Shown one piece after another: positions 1 to 9,775 of a stretch of DNA of 64,000 nt. Both the position numbers and the translations under genes were made by a program. Position 1 is the first letter of the stretch, and the number at the start of each line of letters is the position of its first letter. The stretch is from Rhizobium sp. 18065 (GTDB lineage: Bacteria; Pseudomonadota; Alphaproteobacteria; Rhizobiales; Rhizobiaceae). A model generated the notes under the pieces. The model was given only the letters and a program-made list of their open reading frames with translations. It did no database searches and was not told the origin of the DNA. The stretch lies in NCBI RefSeq assembly GCF_902706095.1, contig NZ_CACSJP010000010.1:62001-126000 (forward strand), read 5' to 3'.

Positions 1-1907
1 AGTTCCCGAATGTCGACATTCTTGCGGGCGAGAACGAAATGACCACCGCCAAGATCCGCCGGTGCCATGACATCCTCTTCGTCGCTATCGCAGAATGCTT
101 TTGCCCAATTGCCGCGCGACACGGAACTGGTCTGGCCAGCCGTGGCGAAGTTCAGCGGGCGGTCCAGATCAGGGAAGGCGACGGCATCCAGCAATGCTTT
201 CGTATAGGGGTGGACAGGTGCGGTCATGATCACTTCCCTAGGTGCGATTTCGACGATGCGGCCGGCCCACATGACGGCCACCCGGTCGGCCATATAGTCG
301 ACAACGGCCAGATTGTGGGAAATGAACAGGTATGTCAGTCCGAGGTCCTTCTGCAAGTCTTTCAGCAGGTTGAGGATCTGCGCCTGGACGGAGACATCGA
401 GAGCGGAAACCGGTTCGTCGCAAATGACGAGACTTGGAGCCAGCGCCAGCGCACGCGCAATGCCTATTCTTTGTCGCTGGCCGCCGGAGAAGCTGTGCGG
501 GTAGCGGTTCAGAGAGGCTTCGTCGAGCCCGATTGCCTTGATCAGGGCCTTGACCGCCATCTTGCGCTTCGCGACGTCGCCATGTCCGTGAATGTCGAGC
601 GGTTCGCTGAGAATGTCACCGATGGTCATGCGCGGCGACAGCGAGGACAGCGGGTCCTGAAAGACCATCTGGATCTTGGTGCGCAGCGCCCGCAGTTCCG
701 AGCCCTTGGCGTTCAACACATCGATCGGACCGTCGCCATCGTCGAAGATGACAGATCCGGAATCAGCCTCTACGGCGCGCATCAGCATCTTGCTGACTGT
801 GGTTTTCCCGCAGCCGCTTTCGCCGACCAGACCCAGACATTCACCGCGCCTTATGTCAAAGCCGACGCCATCGACCGCGGGCTTGGTCTTGGCCTTTTCA
901 CGGGCAAAGCCGGGCAGTTTCCAGTTTTCCTTGCGGGTCTCGAATGTCTTGCTGAGATTGTCGACCCTGAGAATGATGTCGGGGCCGGAGCGGGCCTGGA
1001 ATTTCTTGCCGAGCAGGTTTTCCTGGTTGACCTTGATTTCGCGCAAGGGCTTCAGGCGGTCGCCGCGCGTCATGCCAAAATGCGGAATGGCTGCCATCAG
1101 GCCCTTCAAATAGGGATGTTCCGGTCGGCGGAAGATGGTGTCGACGGGACCGGCTTCCATGATCTCGCCCTGATAGATGACGACAACTTCGTCGGCGATA
1201 TTGGCGACGACGCCGAGATCGTGGGTCACCAGCAGGATGGCCATGTCCATTTCGGCCTGGAGATCGCGCAGCAGTTTCAGGATCTGAGCCTGGATCGTCA
1301 CATCGAGTGCTGTCGTCGGTTCGTCGGCGATCAACAGGGCCGGCCCGCAGATCAGCGCCATCGCGATCATCGCCCGCTGCCGCATGCCGCCGGACAGTTC
1401 GAATGAATACATGTCGAAGACCTTGCGCGGATCGCTGAAGCCCACCCGCGACAGCATGTGCTCGCAGCGCTCGCGCACCTCCGCGCCCTTGAGGCCGCTA
1501 TGGATGTGAAGCGCCTCGCCGATCTGGTTGCCAATGGTGTGCAATGGCGAGAACGAGGTCATCGGCTCCTGGAAGATCATTCCCATGCGGCCACCGCGGA
1601 TCGAGCGGATCTTGGGGCCATCGTGGGGAAGGGGAAGGATATCGATCTGGCCGCCATCCGACAGTGGATCGTCGAACAGGATCCGGCCGGAAACCGTTGC
1701 CGTCGGCGCCTGAAGCCCCATGACTGTCTGGCTGATGACGGATTTTCCGGATCCGGATTCCCCGACCAGTGCGGTCACCTTGCCCGGCAGAACGCGCAGG
1801 TTCGCATTTCTGACGGCGGTGATGCTTGCGCCCATGATCGAAAACGAGACGTGCAGGTTTTCAATTCGCAACAGGTCCTTTGACGGGCGCATTTCGCTTG
1901 GACTCAT
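1..1907 (-). CDS. twin-ATPase ABC transporter ATP-binding protein, peptide/opine family (3' end cut by window)
   Basis: Energises a periplasmic-binding-protein-dependent importer of the dipeptide/oligopeptide family. About 635 codons are visible with no stop, so the C-terminus lies outside the window. Two nucleotide-binding domains are fused. Domain 1 has Walker A GESGSGKS (residues 49-56), signature LSGGMRQR and Walker B LLIADEP followed by a switch His (VTHD). Domain 2 has [17 protein letters not shown] and LVICDEP. The ATG at 1907 was chosen because the alignable domain begins about 12 residues later. The gene diverges from the glycosyltransferase, so no permease or binding-protein partner lies upstream; partners, if any, lie beyond the left edge. 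Substrate cannot be told. Confidence 0.9.
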   Translation of the reverse strand, partial: MSPSEMRPSKDLLRIENLHVSFSIMGASITAVRNANLRVLPGKVTALVGESGSGKSVISQTVMGLQAPTATVSGRILFDDPLSDGGQIDILPLPHDGPKIRSIRGGRMGMIFQEPMTSFSPLHTIGNQIGEALHIHSGLKGAEVRERCEHMLSRVGFSDPRKVFDMYSFELSGGMRQRAMIAMALICGPALLIADEPTTALDVTIQAQILKLLRDLQAEMDMAILLVTHDLGVVANIADEVVVIYQGEIMEAGPVDTIFRRPEHPYLKGLMAAIPHFGMTRGDRLKPLREIKVNQENLLGKKFQARSGPDIILRVDNLSKTFETRKENWKLPGFAREKAKTKPAVDGVGFDIRRGECLGLVGESGCGKTTVSKMLMRAVEADSGSVIFDDGDGPIDVLNAKGSELRALRTKIQMVFQDPLSSLSPRMTIGDILSEPLDIHGHGDVAKRKMAVKALIKAIGLDEASLNRYPHSFSGGQRQRIGIARALALAPSLVICDEPVSALDVSVQAQILNLLKDLQKDLGLTYLFISHNLAVVDYMADRVAVMWAGRIVEIAPREVIMTAPVHPYTKALLDAVAFPDLDRPLNFATAGQTSSVSRGNWAKAFCDSDEEDVMAPADLGGGHFVLARKNVDIRE

Positions 1908-1924
1908 ATTTGCCTTCTCGCCCC

Positions 1925-1952
1925 TTGGATGCTTCTGCATTCGGCTTATAAT
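1925..1952 (+). promoter_or_regulatory. candidate sigma-70 promoter for the glycosyltransferase gene
   Basis: TTGGAT (1925-1930), a 16-base spacer and a perfect TATAAT (1947-1952) face the glycosyltransferase gene, which starts at 2097. Seen by eye only; the -35 is a partial match and the leader would be about 140 bases. Confidence 0.4.
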
Positions 1953-2096
1953 GTTGCTTGATGAAGAGATTAGCGTGTGCTTCGTTTCTGTCCATGCCTT
2001 TCTTGTGTGCCGCTTTTGTCCCAGCAGGCAATGTGCACAGGATAGGTGCCCAAGGTACCGCGCATCGATCACGGCCGATATCTTGAGGATTGCAAC

Positions 2097-3059
2097 ATGC
2101 CAGCCAAGCAAAGACTGAACGGTGTCCTGGAAAAGGCCGCTACCCTTCGCGATGCGGGGGCGTTCGACGCGGCGCGGGACCTGCTCAATACACTGGCATC
2201 AGACCCGGATCATGCGGCTATGGGACCGAAGACGTCGCTTGGCTTGCCGCGGCGCCTGCATTCGGCGATGCTGAAGCTTGCCAAGGCCGAGGGCGACGCG
2301 ATCAAGCGCATCGGCTATCAATTTCATCTGGTGCCGGACCCCGAGCTTCTGGCGGCTCATGCGCATTTCAGCACGGCAGAGCGTCGCGAGCTCGCCGAGG
2401 CCAACCGGCAGGCAATTCCTCCGGTCATCCACCAGATCTGGATCGGTTCGAACGCGCTTCCTCCGTCGACGGCTGCCTGGGAAACGCACGCGGCCAAACA
2501 TGGCTACGGCTATTGTCTCTGGCGGGAAGAAGACCTCGAGGCGGCCGGGATTGCCGACAATCCGGCCTATCAGGCGATGCTGCGAGACGGCGATTATCCC
2601 GGAGCGGTGGATGTTGCACGCTACGTGCTGCTGGAGCAGGAGGGGGGCATCTATCTGGATTGCGACTGGTATCCGGCGCGGTCCGATATCAGCTTCCACG
2701 ACCTGCTGCCGATGACCGGATTGACCGCGATGCCGGAAGATATCCCGCGCAATACCGGACGAGGCAGCGTGTTGCTGGCAAATTCCTTCATCGCAACGCC
2801 GCCGCATCATCCAGCCCTTATACGATTGAACGCTGTGCTGTCATCGGTTGTCGAAACCATGCCCGGTGCGCCGGCCTGGTGGTCCACCGGGCCGTTGATT
2901 TTCACCCTGATCGGTCGTGGGGGCTCGATTGCCTTGGCGGATTCCAGTTTTGTCGCAGCCAACCTGAAGAGAGGTGCTGCGTTCGAGGACGTCGAGGTCG
3001 CTTGCAAGGCGGCAGAGGCCAGCGATGGCGGCCTGCTTCTGGCGTGGAAATCCTGGTGA
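2097..3059 (+). CDS. glycosyltransferase with DXD sugar-binding motif (OCH1/PF04488-like)
   Basis: Predicted 320-residue GT32-like glycosyltransferase, probably acting on a surface or capsular glycan. The core begins at [10 protein letters not shown] (about residues 109-118), and the metal/nucleotide-sugar DXD motif is in GGIYLDCDW (about 198-206) after a DVARYVLL helix, the usual order in this family. Residues 1-100 are helical and could be a TPR-like or accessory segment. The ATG at 2097 is preferred over the upstream GTG at 2046 because GAGGA (2084-2088) lies 8 bases before it. No signal peptide or membrane segment is visible, so it is probably cytoplasmic. Acceptor and donor are unknown and no polysaccharide genes flank it. 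Confidence 0.8.
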   Translation: MPAKQRLNGVLEKAATLRDAGAFDAARDLLNTLASDPDHAAMGPKTSLGLPRRLHSAMLKLAKAEGDAIKRIGYQFHLVPDPELLAAHAHFSTAERRELAEANRQAIPPVIHQIWIGSNALPPSTAAWETHAAKHGYGYCLWREEDLEAAGIADNPAYQAMLRDGDYPGAVDVARYVLLEQEGGIYLDCDWYPARSDISFHDLLPMTGLTAMPEDIPRNTGRGSVLLANSFIATPPHHPALIRLNAVLSSVVETMPGAPAWWSTGPLIFTLIGRGGSIALADSSFVAANLKRGAAFEDVEVACKAAEASDGGLLLAWKSW

Positions 3060-3088
3060 TGGTTGCGCGCAAATAGCTTCGAGCAAAT

Positions 3089-3649
3089 CTATTTGCTTAG
3101 CATACCGTGTATCATTTCGTGCATAGTTCGTGGCTTGGCCCAAATCAGCCAAACAGCAAGTGAGGTAACGAGACCGGCGGGAATATTCCAATGTTCTCGA
3201 ATTCCAATATTGCATCCATAGAGCAATAAGGTAATCCCAATAATATCTGCAAAAACCAATGAAAAATTCCAAAATCTATTGTTGTTTTTAACTTCCCATA
3301 CGCCAAGTAAATTACCGATCATAATAATGCACAGGTATGCGGTTAAAATCACCTTGGTATTTTCCATGTTTTCTTTTATAGATAACGCAATTAACGCTAC
3401 AAAGAACAAATGAATCCCTTCAAATATTACTCCTAGCGGATTTGTAGTGTAATATTTATCTGATTTTATCAATAAATGATCTACAACTATATACGAAGAT
3501 AGAAATAAAATAGTTATTATTGATGGGAATATTATTGATGGTTCATTTGATTTTATTGAGTATAGTATTTCGCATGATGTCCATATCACGCTTCCAGCCA
3601 CTGCTGGCGTGAGTATCTCAGCATATAATGTCATGATAAGCTTTATCAT
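3089..3649 (-). CDS. AT-rich predicted polytopic membrane protein of unknown function
   Basis: 186 residues with about six hydrophobic stretches (roughly residues 10-30, 38-60, 70-90, 100-122, 128-150 and 158-175 by eye) and a basic, His-containing tail. I do not recognise the family. Codon use is strikingly AT-rich (Ile, Asn and Lys codons ending in A or T), unlike every neighbour, which suggests recent acquisition. The ATG at 3649 with GGTGA upstream was chosen; a reading-frame extension to a TTG at 3706 is rejected because that TTGACA forms the -35 of a near-consensus promoter. An inverted repeat (AGCAAAT/ATTTGCT, 3082-3097) overlaps the stop codon. Confidence 0.65.
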   Translation of the reverse strand: MIKLIMTLYAEILTPAVAGSVIWTSCEILYSIKSNEPSIIFPSIITILFLSSYIVVDHLLIKSDKYYTTNPLGVIFEGIHLFFVALIALSIKENMENTKVILTAYLCIIMIGNLLGVWEVKNNNRFWNFSLVFADIIGITLLLYGCNIGIREHWNIPAGLVTSLAVWLIWAKPRTMHEMIHGMLSK

Positions 3650-3676
3650 TTTATTCACCAATTGCTGTTTTGTTTT

Positions 3677-3706
3677 AATATAATTAATATTAATGTCGAT
3701 TGTCAA
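3677..3706 (-). promoter_or_regulatory. near-consensus promoter of the AT-rich membrane-protein gene
   Basis: On the minus strand TTGACA (3706-3701) is followed after 18 bases by TATATT (3682-3677). The predicted transcript would start about 20 bases before the ATG at 3649. This is one of the best sigma-70 matches in the window, as is common in AT-rich acquired DNA. Confidence 0.55.
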
Positions 3707-3804
3707 TATAAAATAAATTTGTTGTTTGGAGTTTAAATTTTCTCTGTGTGTTTTGTAATTGGGCGGTACTGATTTCTATCGATATTGTGTTTAATATTTG
3801 CTTT

Positions 3805-3846
3805 TTTGGTATTTGGTATTTGGTATTTGGTATTTGGTATTTGGTA
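3805..3846. repeat. six perfect tandem copies of a 7-bp unit (TTTGGTA)
   Basis: Six uninterrupted copies of TTTGGTA run from 3805 to 3846, at the edge of the AT-rich island and 93 bases upstream of the chosen recQ start (45 bases upstream of the earliest possible recQ start). Because 7 is not a multiple of 3, copy-number change would shift any reading frame. Here the array lies outside coding DNA, so the effect would be on promoter or leader spacing. Confidence 0.95.
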
Positions 3847-3938
3847 TGTTGATTCGGACTCACTCTCTCTGAAGCTTTGACGCTCGAAACGTGATGCAAT
3901 CTGTGGCAGGGTCGCTGCCCAGCCGAGAAAGCGATTCC

Positions 3939-5798
3939 ATGCCGCACAATGAAAGCCATACCGTTGCCCTGTTCGAAAACGAGGGAATGGACAGCCCTGT
4001 TTCCGTTCTGAAACGGGTCTATGGCTACCCTGCCTTTCGGGGCAAGCAGGCTGCGGTGATCGACCGGGTGGTATCCGGTGGCGATGCCGTCGTGCTGTTT
4101 CCAACTGGTGCCGGCAAGTCGTTGTGTTTCCAGATTCCTGCCCTCTGCCGGGGCGGTGTCGGCGTCGTCGTCTCGCCGCTGATTGCGCTGATGCGCGATC
4201 AGGTCGAGGCCCTGAAGCAGTTGGGCGTGCGCGCCGCAGCACTGAATTCGTCACTGTCGCGCGAAGAGTTCATCGAGGTGCGCCGAGCGATCGCCCGAGG
4301 CGAACTCGATCTTCTCTATGTCACGCCAGAGCGTATCGTGACGCCCGCCTTCAAGGAAACGATCGGCAACGCGAAGATTTCGCTGTTTGCCATCGACGAA
4401 GCGCATTGCGTGTCGCAGTGGGGCCATGATTTCCGGCCGGAATATCGGGAGCTCGGACGGCTGGTAGAGGAGTATCCCGGCGTGCCGCGCATGGCGCTGA
4501 CGGCAACCGCCGATCCGCATACCCGCGAAGACATCATCGACAAGCTTCAGCTTCATTCGGCGGAAGTTTTCACTACCTCGTTCGACCGGCCGAACATTGC
4601 CTATGAAATCGTTGAGCGCGATCAGCCACGCCAGCAGCTATTGCGGTTTCTCTCGCGTCACAAGGGCTCGAGCGGGATCGTCTATTGCCTGTCGCGCGCC
4701 AAGGTCGAGGACACGGCTGAATGGCTGAACACGCAAGGGATCAACGCGCTCGGCTATCACGCGGGCATGGAGCGGGCTGTGCGCGACGCCAACCAGGATG
4801 CCTTCCTGAAGGAGGAAGATCTTTGCCTGGTGGCGACTGTCGCCTTCGGTATGGGCATCGACAAGCCGAATGTGCGCTATGTCGCGCATCTCGACCTGCC
4901 GGGTTCGGTCGAGGCCTATTACCAGGAAACCGGTCGTGCTGGCCGCGACGGACTGCCTTCGGATGTGTGGATGGCCTATGGCATGGCCGACGTGATCCAG
5001 CGTGGGCGGATGATCGACGAGGGGTCGTCGGGCAATGATATCAAGCGGGTCGAGCGGGCGAAGCTTAATGCGCTGCTCGCCATTTGCGAGACGGCGGGGT
5101 GCCGGCGCCAGGCGATCCTCAAGCATTTCGGCGAGGCGCATGGCGGCCAGTGCGGCAATTGCGATACCTGCCTGAAACCAGTCGAGACCTGGGATGGGAC
5201 TGAGGCTGCGATCAAGGCGCTGGCGGCGGTCTACCGGACCGGCGAGCGCTTCGGTACAGGCCATCTGATCGACGTTCTGCTCGGCAACGAGAACGACAAG
5301 ACCAGCCGCTTCGGCCACATCGACATGCCGGTTTTCGGGGCGGGCAAGGAGCTTGCGTCGAAGACCTGGCAATCGGTGTATCGGCAACTTCTGGCCGCCG
5401 GCCTCGTCAGCGTCGATCATTCAGCCTTTGGCGCCCTCAAACTCGAACCGGAGGCGCGGTCGGTCTTCAAGCGCGAGCGCGAGGTGCATTTCCGCAAGGA
5501 CCGCCCGACGACCGGCAAGGCCTCGCGGTCGTCTTCGGTCAGTTCGGCCAATGCCAAGGCAGGGCTGGAAGGTGCGGATATGGAGCTCTTCCAGGCGCTC
5601 AGGGCAAGACGCATGGAGATCGCCAAGGATCTCGGCGTTCCGCCCTATGTCGTGTTTCCCGATACGACACTGGTTGCCTTTGCCACCGAGAGACCATCCG
5701 ATGAGGAGGAGATGCTCGATATCTCCGGCGTCGGACAATCAAAGCTGGAGCGCTACGGCGAGGCGTTCCTCGAGGTGATCCTCGCCCATTCCCGGTAA
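3939..5798 (+). CDS. recQ: ATP-dependent DNA helicase RecQ
   Basis: 3'-5' superfamily-2 helicase for recombination and replication-fork repair. With the ATG at 3939 the protein has 619 residues, the normal RecQ length. Walker A PTGAGKS is at about 55-61 and the DEAH box at about 153-156, followed by [13 protein letters not shown] (aromatic-rich loop). The helicase C motif ETGRAGRDG is present. The four zinc cysteines follow the E. coli pattern (one C, then CGNCDTC), then a winged-helix RQC region and an HRDC domain near residues 530-605. Earlier in-frame starts (GTG 3891, ATG 3894) and a later ATG (3987) are possible. A 7-bp tandem repeat lies directly upstream. Confidence 0.95.
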   Translation: MPHNESHTVALFENEGMDSPVSVLKRVYGYPAFRGKQAAVIDRVVSGGDAVVLFPTGAGKSLCFQIPALCRGGVGVVVSPLIALMRDQVEALKQLGVRAAALNSSLSREEFIEVRRAIARGELDLLYVTPERIVTPAFKETIGNAKISLFAIDEAHCVSQWGHDFRPEYRELGRLVEEYPGVPRMALTATADPHTREDIIDKLQLHSAEVFTTSFDRPNIAYEIVERDQPRQQLLRFLSRHKGSSGIVYCLSRAKVEDTAEWLNTQGINALGYHAGMERAVRDANQDAFLKEEDLCLVATVAFGMGIDKPNVRYVAHLDLPGSVEAYYQETGRAGRDGLPSDVWMAYGMADVIQRGRMIDEGSSGNDIKRVERAKLNALLAICETAGCRRQAILKHFGEAHGGQCGNCDTCLKPVETWDGTEAAIKALAAVYRTGERFGTGHLIDVLLGNENDKTSRFGHIDMPVFGAGKELASKTWQSVYRQLLAAGLVSVDHSAFGALKLEPEARSVFKREREVHFRKDRPTTGKASRSSSVSSANAKAGLEGADMELFQALRARRMEIAKDLGVPPYVVFPDTTLVAFATERPSDEEEMLDISGVGQSKLERYGEAFLEVILAHSR

Positions 5799-5841
5799 CT
5801 CCGCCGATAAACGGCGAAAGCCTGATCGGTTTGCCTTGGTG

Positions 5842-6243
5842 TCAACCTGCCGGCTGGTATTCGGCATCCGTGACATGCTCCAGCCAGTCCACCGATTTTC
5901 CATCCAGCGCTTCATGAATGGCGATATGCGTCATCGCGACATGGGGTGAAGCGCCATGCCAGTGTCTTTCTCCGGGAGCAAACCAGACGATGTCGCCGGG
6001 GCGGATTTCTTCGACCGGGTCGCCCTGCCGCTGGACAAGGCCGATGCCCGAGACCACGATCAACGTCTGGCCGAGCGGATGGGTATGCCATGCCGTGCGT
6101 GCGCCCGGTTCGAAAGTGACCGTGGCTGTGCCGACGCGTGCGGGTTCATCGGTCTGGAAGCGTGCGTCGATGCGCACTGTCCCGGTGAAATATTCGGCCG
6201 GGCCTTTCGTCGAGGCGATAGAGCCTGCCTTGGTAATTTTCAT
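5842..6243 (-). CDS. small cupin-fold protein (mandelonitrile-lyase-like cupin family)
   Basis: 133-residue single-domain cupin. Metal-binding motif 1 is visible as WHTHPLGQT, giving His53, His55 and Gln59, and motif 2 contains GERHWHG with His94 and His96. The tail ([10 protein letters not shown]...) is typical of the cupin group that includes (R)-hydroxynitrile lyases and carboxymuconolactone-decarboxylase-associated cupins. The ATG at 6243 is preceded by AGGAGA at good spacing. It is monocistronic, convergent with recQ and divergent from the esterase gene. The true substrate is unknown; hydroxynitrile-lyase activity is only a family possibility. Confidence 0.8.
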   Translation of the reverse strand: MKITKAGSIASTKGPAEYFTGTVRIDARFQTDEPARVGTATVTFEPGARTAWHTHPLGQTLIVVSGIGLVQRQGDPVEEIRPGDIVWFAPGERHWHGASPHVAMTHIAIHEALDGKSVDWLEHVTDAEYQPAG

Positions 6244-6415
6244 GTCGCTATCTCCTGTCGTCGCCATCCGGCACATGTATTACGGCACTATAGAGCCAGC
6301 GGCGGCAATGCGCAGCATCAATTGCCGAATGTAGCGGATGCGAGTTGCTTCGGCGACAAAAGCGCCTAGCATCATACGGATATTTCAAGACCGTTTGCCA
6401 GGATAGGCCGCATTC

Positions 6416-7348
6416 ATGGATCTTCATCAAAAGCCATTTCATCAGCCACGCCCAAGCGAGGCGGCGATCCTGGAGTTCCTGGAAGTCTGCGACGGGTTCT
6501 ATCCGCCGGATGCGGTCGAGGCTTCGATCGCCCAGCAGCGCGGCTGGTATGATGCTCTGTGTGCCCGTTTCGACCGTCCTCTGCCGCAGGGCATGGTGAC
6601 GGAAGACGGCCGGATCGGGGCGGTCGCGATCCGGCGATACACGCCGTCCGAAATACACACGCCAACGCTGCTCTATTATATTCACGGCGGTGGCTTTGTT
6701 GTCGGCTCGCTTGAGAGCCATCATGCGATCTGCGCCGAGATTGCCGAACATGTCGGGGCCGAACTGGTGTCCGTGGATTATCGCCTTGCACCGGAGCATG
6801 TCTGGCCGGCGCAGACGGATGACTGTTTTGCAGTGCTGACGCATCTGTTGGCCGATGGGCAGCAAGTCGTTCTGATCGGTGACAGCGCCGGCGGCAATCT
6901 TGCCGCAGGGTTGGCGATCCGGGCGCGAGACGCAGGACTGTCCGGCATTGTCGGTCAGGCGCTGGTCTATCCGGCGCTTGGCGGCGATCTGGTTTCGGGA
7001 TCCTACGCGGAAATGGCCGAGGCACCGGGACTGACAACGGCGGATGTGGCCTACTACCGCGCCGTGCTTCAGGCGCCGGCGGATGATGAGGTTGCTTATC
7101 CACTTCTGTCGCATTCGCTGGCCAACCTGCCGCCAGCCTATATCACGGTGGCGCATTTTGATCCGCTGCGGGACGACGGCTGGCACTATGCCGAGAGATT
7201 GAGACAGGCCGGCGTGGAGGCGATAGTCCGCGATGAGCCGCAGATGGTGCATGCCTGGCTACGCGCCCGGCACATGAGCGAGGGCGCGCGCCGTGGCTTT
7301 GATGTTCTTTGCGACGCGATTGTCCGCATGGCTGGTATTGCCGGATGA
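6416..7348 (+). CDS. alpha/beta-hydrolase, hormone-sensitive-lipase (family IV) esterase
   Basis: 310-residue cytoplasmic esterase/lipase of the HSL group. The oxyanion-hole motif HGGG is at 90-93. The nucleophile is Ser157 in GDSAGG, with probable acid Asp249 (HFDPLRDDG) and His279 (MVHAWL), so the triad is complete. It overlaps the next gene by 4 bases (ATGA), indicating translational coupling with the ACT protein. Its position beside a CocE-type hydrolase and a family-5 solute-binding protein suggests handling of an imported ester, but that is inference. Confidence 0.85.
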   Translation: MDLHQKPFHQPRPSEAAILEFLEVCDGFYPPDAVEASIAQQRGWYDALCARFDRPLPQGMVTEDGRIGAVAIRRYTPSEIHTPTLLYYIHGGGFVVGSLESHHAICAEIAEHVGAELVSVDYRLAPEHVWPAQTDDCFAVLTHLLADGQQVVLIGDSAGGNLAAGLAIRARDAGLSGIVGQALVYPALGGDLVSGSYAEMAEAPGLTTADVAYYRAVLQAPADDEVAYPLLSHSLANLPPAYITVAHFDPLRDDGWHYAERLRQAGVEAIVRDEPQMVHAWLRARHMSEGARRGFDVLCDAIVRMAGIAG

Positions 7349-7755
7349 GCCGCGGGATCAGCGATCTTGCCGTCCTTCTGGCAAGCCTGGAGCCGATGCT
7401 GGTCGAGGGCCAATTCGTCTATGCGACGGTGCCGGCGGACATGCTCGCCGATGCTCTTGCGCTGCAGCCGATCGGCCTGTTCTTCGAGGCGGAAGGACTG
7501 ACGCTGATCTTGCCGAGGGAGGCAGCCGAAACGGCCGGTCTTGCTGCCAGTGCGCCTCTTCGCTGCATCACCATCACTGTGCATTCGTCGCTGGAGGCGG
7601 TCGGGATGACGGCGGCGATGGCAACGGCGCTGACGAAGGAAGGCATCAGCGCCAATGTGGTCGCGGCCTATTACCACGACCATATCTTCGTTCCGACGGC
7701 GGATGCGGATCGCGCCATCGACGCGATCCGGGCGCTGTCGGCATCGGCTACATGA
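7345..7755 (+). CDS. small ACT-domain protein
   Basis: 136 residues resembling stand-alone ACT-domain proteins, which usually sense amino acids. The C-terminal half has the typical alternation: TVHSSLEAVGMTAAMATALTK, then GISANVVAAYYHDHIFVP, then an alanine-rich last helix. The start ATG at 7345 overlaps the stop of the esterase gene. The 3' end overlaps the convergent CocE-type hydrolase gene by 8 bases (7748-7755). Ligand unknown. Confidence 0.7.
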   Translation: MSRGISDLAVLLASLEPMLVEGQFVYATVPADMLADALALQPIGLFFEAEGLTLILPREAAETAGLAASAPLRCITITVHSSLEAVGMTAAMATALTKEGISANVVAAYYHDHIFVPTADADRAIDAIRALSASAT

Positions 7756-9751
7756 GGTCGCGGGCGATTGCCTTTTGCGGAAAGGTCTTTTCAAACACCT
7801 GGGTCTCTCCCTCATAAGCGACGACCGACGCACTGATCAGCCATTCGGTCTCGGTACAGGCGATGCGAGAGGTCGATACCGTGCGCACCGACCAGCCGGG
7901 TCTCTGCATGTCGCAGGTCCAGACGGAGGTGCCGGTCATCGACAGTGGATCACCGGGCGAGATCGACCAGGTCTCGTCGCGCAGCTGCCGTGTCGACAGG
8001 CCGGTGCCGGGATGTTCAAACAGGCCGGTATCCTCATAGATGATATAGTCTGTGCGGTTGGCTGACATGTCGCGGACGACCTTGCGGTCGGTCTTGCCCG
8101 GCGCGTGCTCGATATAGGTTGGCAGTGGATCGGGATTATCCGGTTGCTTCATTTCGAACGTGTCATGTGCGCCAAGCTTCGGCATTGCAAGGCCGAGCGA
8201 GGCGATGTCGAGGGTTAGGCCGGCATCGGTCGGAGATGGAAGGATCATCGGCCAGTAGGAGGTCGACAGCGACAGGCGGATGCGATGGCCGGGCTTGAAA
8301 CGGTAGCCGCAGGCGTCGAGTAGCATGCGGATCTGCGTTGGTTTTCCGGGTTGCATCGGCTGCGGATCGCCATTGCCGTTGCGGTGGGTGAGGTTGAGCA
8401 CTCCGAAGGAGACGCGCGTCGCCGAGCCATCCGGATGGATATCGACAATACGGGCGATCAGGTTGGCGACGGGTGCGTCGCTGCTCAGCGTTATGGTAAG
8501 TTCCGGCCGACCGAGGAAATCATGCGCGGCCGACAGCGGTGCGGTCTGGAAGGTCAGCGAGCCGGCGTCGTCGACACGCTGGTCGCCGGCAAGCTCGGCG
8601 TCGGGCTTCAGGGTGAACCATTCACCGGCGGCCGTGCCGGTATCGAGCGGCGATTTCAGATAGACGTCATGGGCCGGCGCATGCGGGATCGGCAGACCTT
8701 CGGCGAGCGTGCCGAAAGCCTTGACATAAAAGCTCTGCATCTCCGGTTGCTGCCAGGTCTCCTTGGAGACCCAGAAGCCGGGATCGACATTGCGGCGCGG
8801 CGCGGGCTTCGGTCCTTCGAGAATGTAGGCGCGTGCCTGCGGCAGCTTTTCGATGCCGTTTTCCTCGCCACGCAGCCAGTGGTTCCAGAAGGCGATCGCC
8901 TCGCCATGAAAATCGGCGCGGGGCTTGGGCCAGGCAAAATGTGGATATTTATGCACCCAGGGACCGATCAGCGCCTTTGACCGGTCGCTCATGCCCTCGA
9001 CCGCGAGCAGCGGCGTGTTGCGATAGCCATCGGCCCAGCCCGCGATCACCAGCGACGGCACTTCGACGGCGGAGAAATCCTCACCGATCGAACCGTGTTT
9101 CCAGAAGGCGTCGCGACGCTGATGGGCGAGCCATTCCTCCATGAAGAAAGGCTCGTTTTCCAGTCGCTCCATCCACATTTCGCGCCAGCGGTCGCCGACG
9201 ATTTCGGGGTCCGGTGAACGTGACTGATAGGCGAGCATGGTCGCGGCCCAGGAGAGCTGGGCCGAGAGATGCGTGCCGTTCTTGTAGTGGATGTCATCGT
9301 TGTAGCGGTCGGTGGTGGATGCGATGGAGATCACGGCTTTCAGCGCCGGCGGGCGAAGAGCTGCGACCTGCAGGCAGTTGAAGCCGCCCCAGGAGATGCC
9401 CATCATGCCGACGGAGCCGTTGGACCACGGTTGTTCTGCGATCCAGCCGATCAGTTCGCAGGCATTGGCAAGTTCCAGTTCGGTATATTCGCCGTCGATC
9501 ACGCCATCGGATTCACCCGAGCCGCGGATGTCGACGCGGACACCGGCAATGCCGGCGGCGGCAAAGACCGGATAGGTGGATTCGTCGCGCGGGCTGGTGC
9601 CGTCGCGCTTGCGATAGGGCAGGAATTCGAAGACGGCGGGAACGGGGTCGGCATTCGCACCACCCGGCATCCAGATGCGGGCGGCGAGCCGGGTTCCGTC
9701 GGCAAGGACGATCCATTCGTTCTCGATGACGGTAAAGCTGCGTATGGACAT
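7748..9751 (-). CDS. CocE/NonD (X-Pro dipeptidyl-peptidase S15) family hydrolase
   Basis: 667-residue serine hydrolase of the cocaine-esterase/S15 class. The nucleophile is Ser120 in GISWGG, a probable acid sits in AGWADGY and a probable His in GPWVHKYPHF. The C-terminal half is the beta-rich jelly-roll domain of this class (RPELTITLSSDAPVANL...). There is no signal peptide, so it is probably cytoplasmic. It starts 24 bases downstream of the solute-binding-protein stop on the same strand and is likely co-transcribed with it. Family substrates include esters, acylated amino acids and X-Pro peptides; the real one is unknown. Confidence 0.85.
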   Translation of the reverse strand: MSIRSFTVIENEWIVLADGTRLAARIWMPGGANADPVPAVFEFLPYRKRDGTSPRDESTYPVFAAAGIAGVRVDIRGSGESDGVIDGEYTELELANACELIGWIAEQPWSNGSVGMMGISWGGFNCLQVAALRPPALKAVISIASTTDRYNDDIHYKNGTHLSAQLSWAATMLAYQSRSPDPEIVGDRWREMWMERLENEPFFMEEWLAHQRRDAFWKHGSIGEDFSAVEVPSLVIAGWADGYRNTPLLAVEGMSDRSKALIGPWVHKYPHFAWPKPRADFHGEAIAFWNHWLRGEENGIEKLPQARAYILEGPKPAPRRNVDPGFWVSKETWQQPEMQSFYVKAFGTLAEGLPIPHAPAHDVYLKSPLDTGTAAGEWFTLKPDAELAGDQRVDDAGSLTFQTAPLSAAHDFLGRPELTITLSSDAPVANLIARIVDIHPDGSATRVSFGVLNLTHRNGNGDPQPMQPGKPTQIRMLLDACGYRFKPGHRIRLSLSTSYWPMILPSPTDAGLTLDIASLGLAMPKLGAHDTFEMKQPDNPDPLPTYIEHAPGKTDRKVVRDMSANRTDYIIYEDTGLFEHPGTGLSTRQLRDETWSISPGDPLSMTGTSVWTCDMQRPGWSVRTVSTSRIACTETEWLISASVVAYEGETQVFEKTFPQKAIARDLM

Positions 9752-9775
9752 GTTTTTAACCCCGTTCCCTAAGTC

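Noticed and set aside
39-1406. 455-codon open frame on the plus strand
   Set aside because: It is the mirror frame of the minus-strand twin-ATPase gene, whose Walker and signature motifs are intact; the plus-strand translation shows no family features.
3650-3706. TTG start extending the AT-rich membrane protein to 205 residues
   Set aside because: The TTGACA there forms a near-consensus -35 with TATATT 18 bases on, and ATG 3649 has its own GGTGA.
3690-4254. Minus-strand frames through the 7-bp repeat reading NTKYQIP repeats
   Set aside because: The peptide repeat is a by-product of the tandem DNA repeat, and the remainder is antisense to recQ.
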